Shown here piece after piece: positions 60,391-60,463 of a stretch of DNA of 60,463 nt. The DNA lies in the NCBI GenBank assembly GCA_020859845.1, contig JAJBVL010000061.1, positions 1 to 60,463 of the forward strand, written 5' to 3'. Below the pieces are notes generated by a model. It ran no database searches. It was not told the origin of the DNA and saw only the letters and a list, made by a program, of their open reading frames with translations. The stretch comes from Bacteroidales bacterium. Its GTDB lineage: Bacteria > Bacteroidota > Bacteroidia > Bacteroidales > Muribaculaceae. The position numbers and the translations under genes are program-made. Position 1 is the first letter of the stretch, and each line of letters opens with the position of its first letter.

Positions 60391-60463
60391 CTTTATTGTA
60401 TAAGCTGCTTCACTACTGTCCGGAGAAATTTTCCCACAATAGAAGTTGAGGAGACTCTACCGG

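Overview
The window looks like a chromosomal segment of a Bacteroidales bacterium (phylum Bacteroidota). Evidence: promoters of the Bacteroides type (TTTG, 19-20 bp, then TAnnTTTG) lie upstream of many genes; there is a Na+-pumping methylmalonyl-CoA decarboxylase operon (mce-mmdA-oadG-BCCP-oadB); and Bacteroidota-specific families (DUF4924, DUF4301, lamin-tail/OadG fusion, PDDEXK_2 transposase-like nuclease) are present. I cannot fix the genus.

Region 1 (about 1-24,850, all minus strand) is one long surface-polysaccharide locus read from a promoter near 24,975. In transcription order: rmlA-rmlB, a Wzy-like polymerase, a complete pseudaminic acid set pseB-C-F-G-H-I, a Wzx flippase, a secreted sialidase-like beta-propeller, a capsule-type glycosyltransferase, a NeuD/PglD-type acyltransferase, an unusual acyl-assembly block (ACP, two short-chain dehydrogenases, an AMP-forming acyl ligase, a second ACP, a KAS III enzyme, another left-handed beta-helix acyltransferase), and then PglC-, PglE- and PglF-like enzymes for a bacillosamine-type initiating sugar. 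A ferritin-like gene, a PDDEXK nuclease and a truncated glycosyltransferase lie at the far end. The best candidate for an undescribed system is this acyl-ACP block inside a pseudaminate locus. I infer that it builds a short, probably hydroxylated acyl group and hands it to an amino sugar.

Region 2 (25,000-35,870) is mostly housekeeping: a clpP-clpX-recQ-ftsE operon (minus), a SulP transporter, a small acidic lipoprotein with a textbook promoter and terminator, a lipoprotein resembling a glycerophosphodiesterase without its catalytic residues, and dnaK with a 51-residue downstream ORF.

Region 3 (35,870-43,200) has the methylmalonyl-CoA decarboxylase operon, a hypothetical gene, tcdA, tRNA-Pro(TGG), smpB and a Yip1-like gene.

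Region 4 (43,200-54,080) is accessory: DUF4924, a GntR/ABC-transporter operon with a 22-bp palindrome on its promoter and a 50-residue leader-like peptide, a sugar aminotransferase, a NUC1 nuclease, mnmE, a truncated RhuM gene, an O-acetyltransferase, DUF169, an ADP-ribosylglycohydrolase fusion and an NrtR-like Nudix regulator with a 17-bp palindrome.

Region 5 (54,200-60,463) has DUF4301, an M3 oligopeptidase, hpt, adk, a repeat-rich gap and an AlkZ-related gene.

Two kinds of unexplained repeat recur. Heptanucleotide tandem repeats sit directly upstream of four start codons. Palindromic repeats mark the 3' ends of two truncated genes and the gap after adk.
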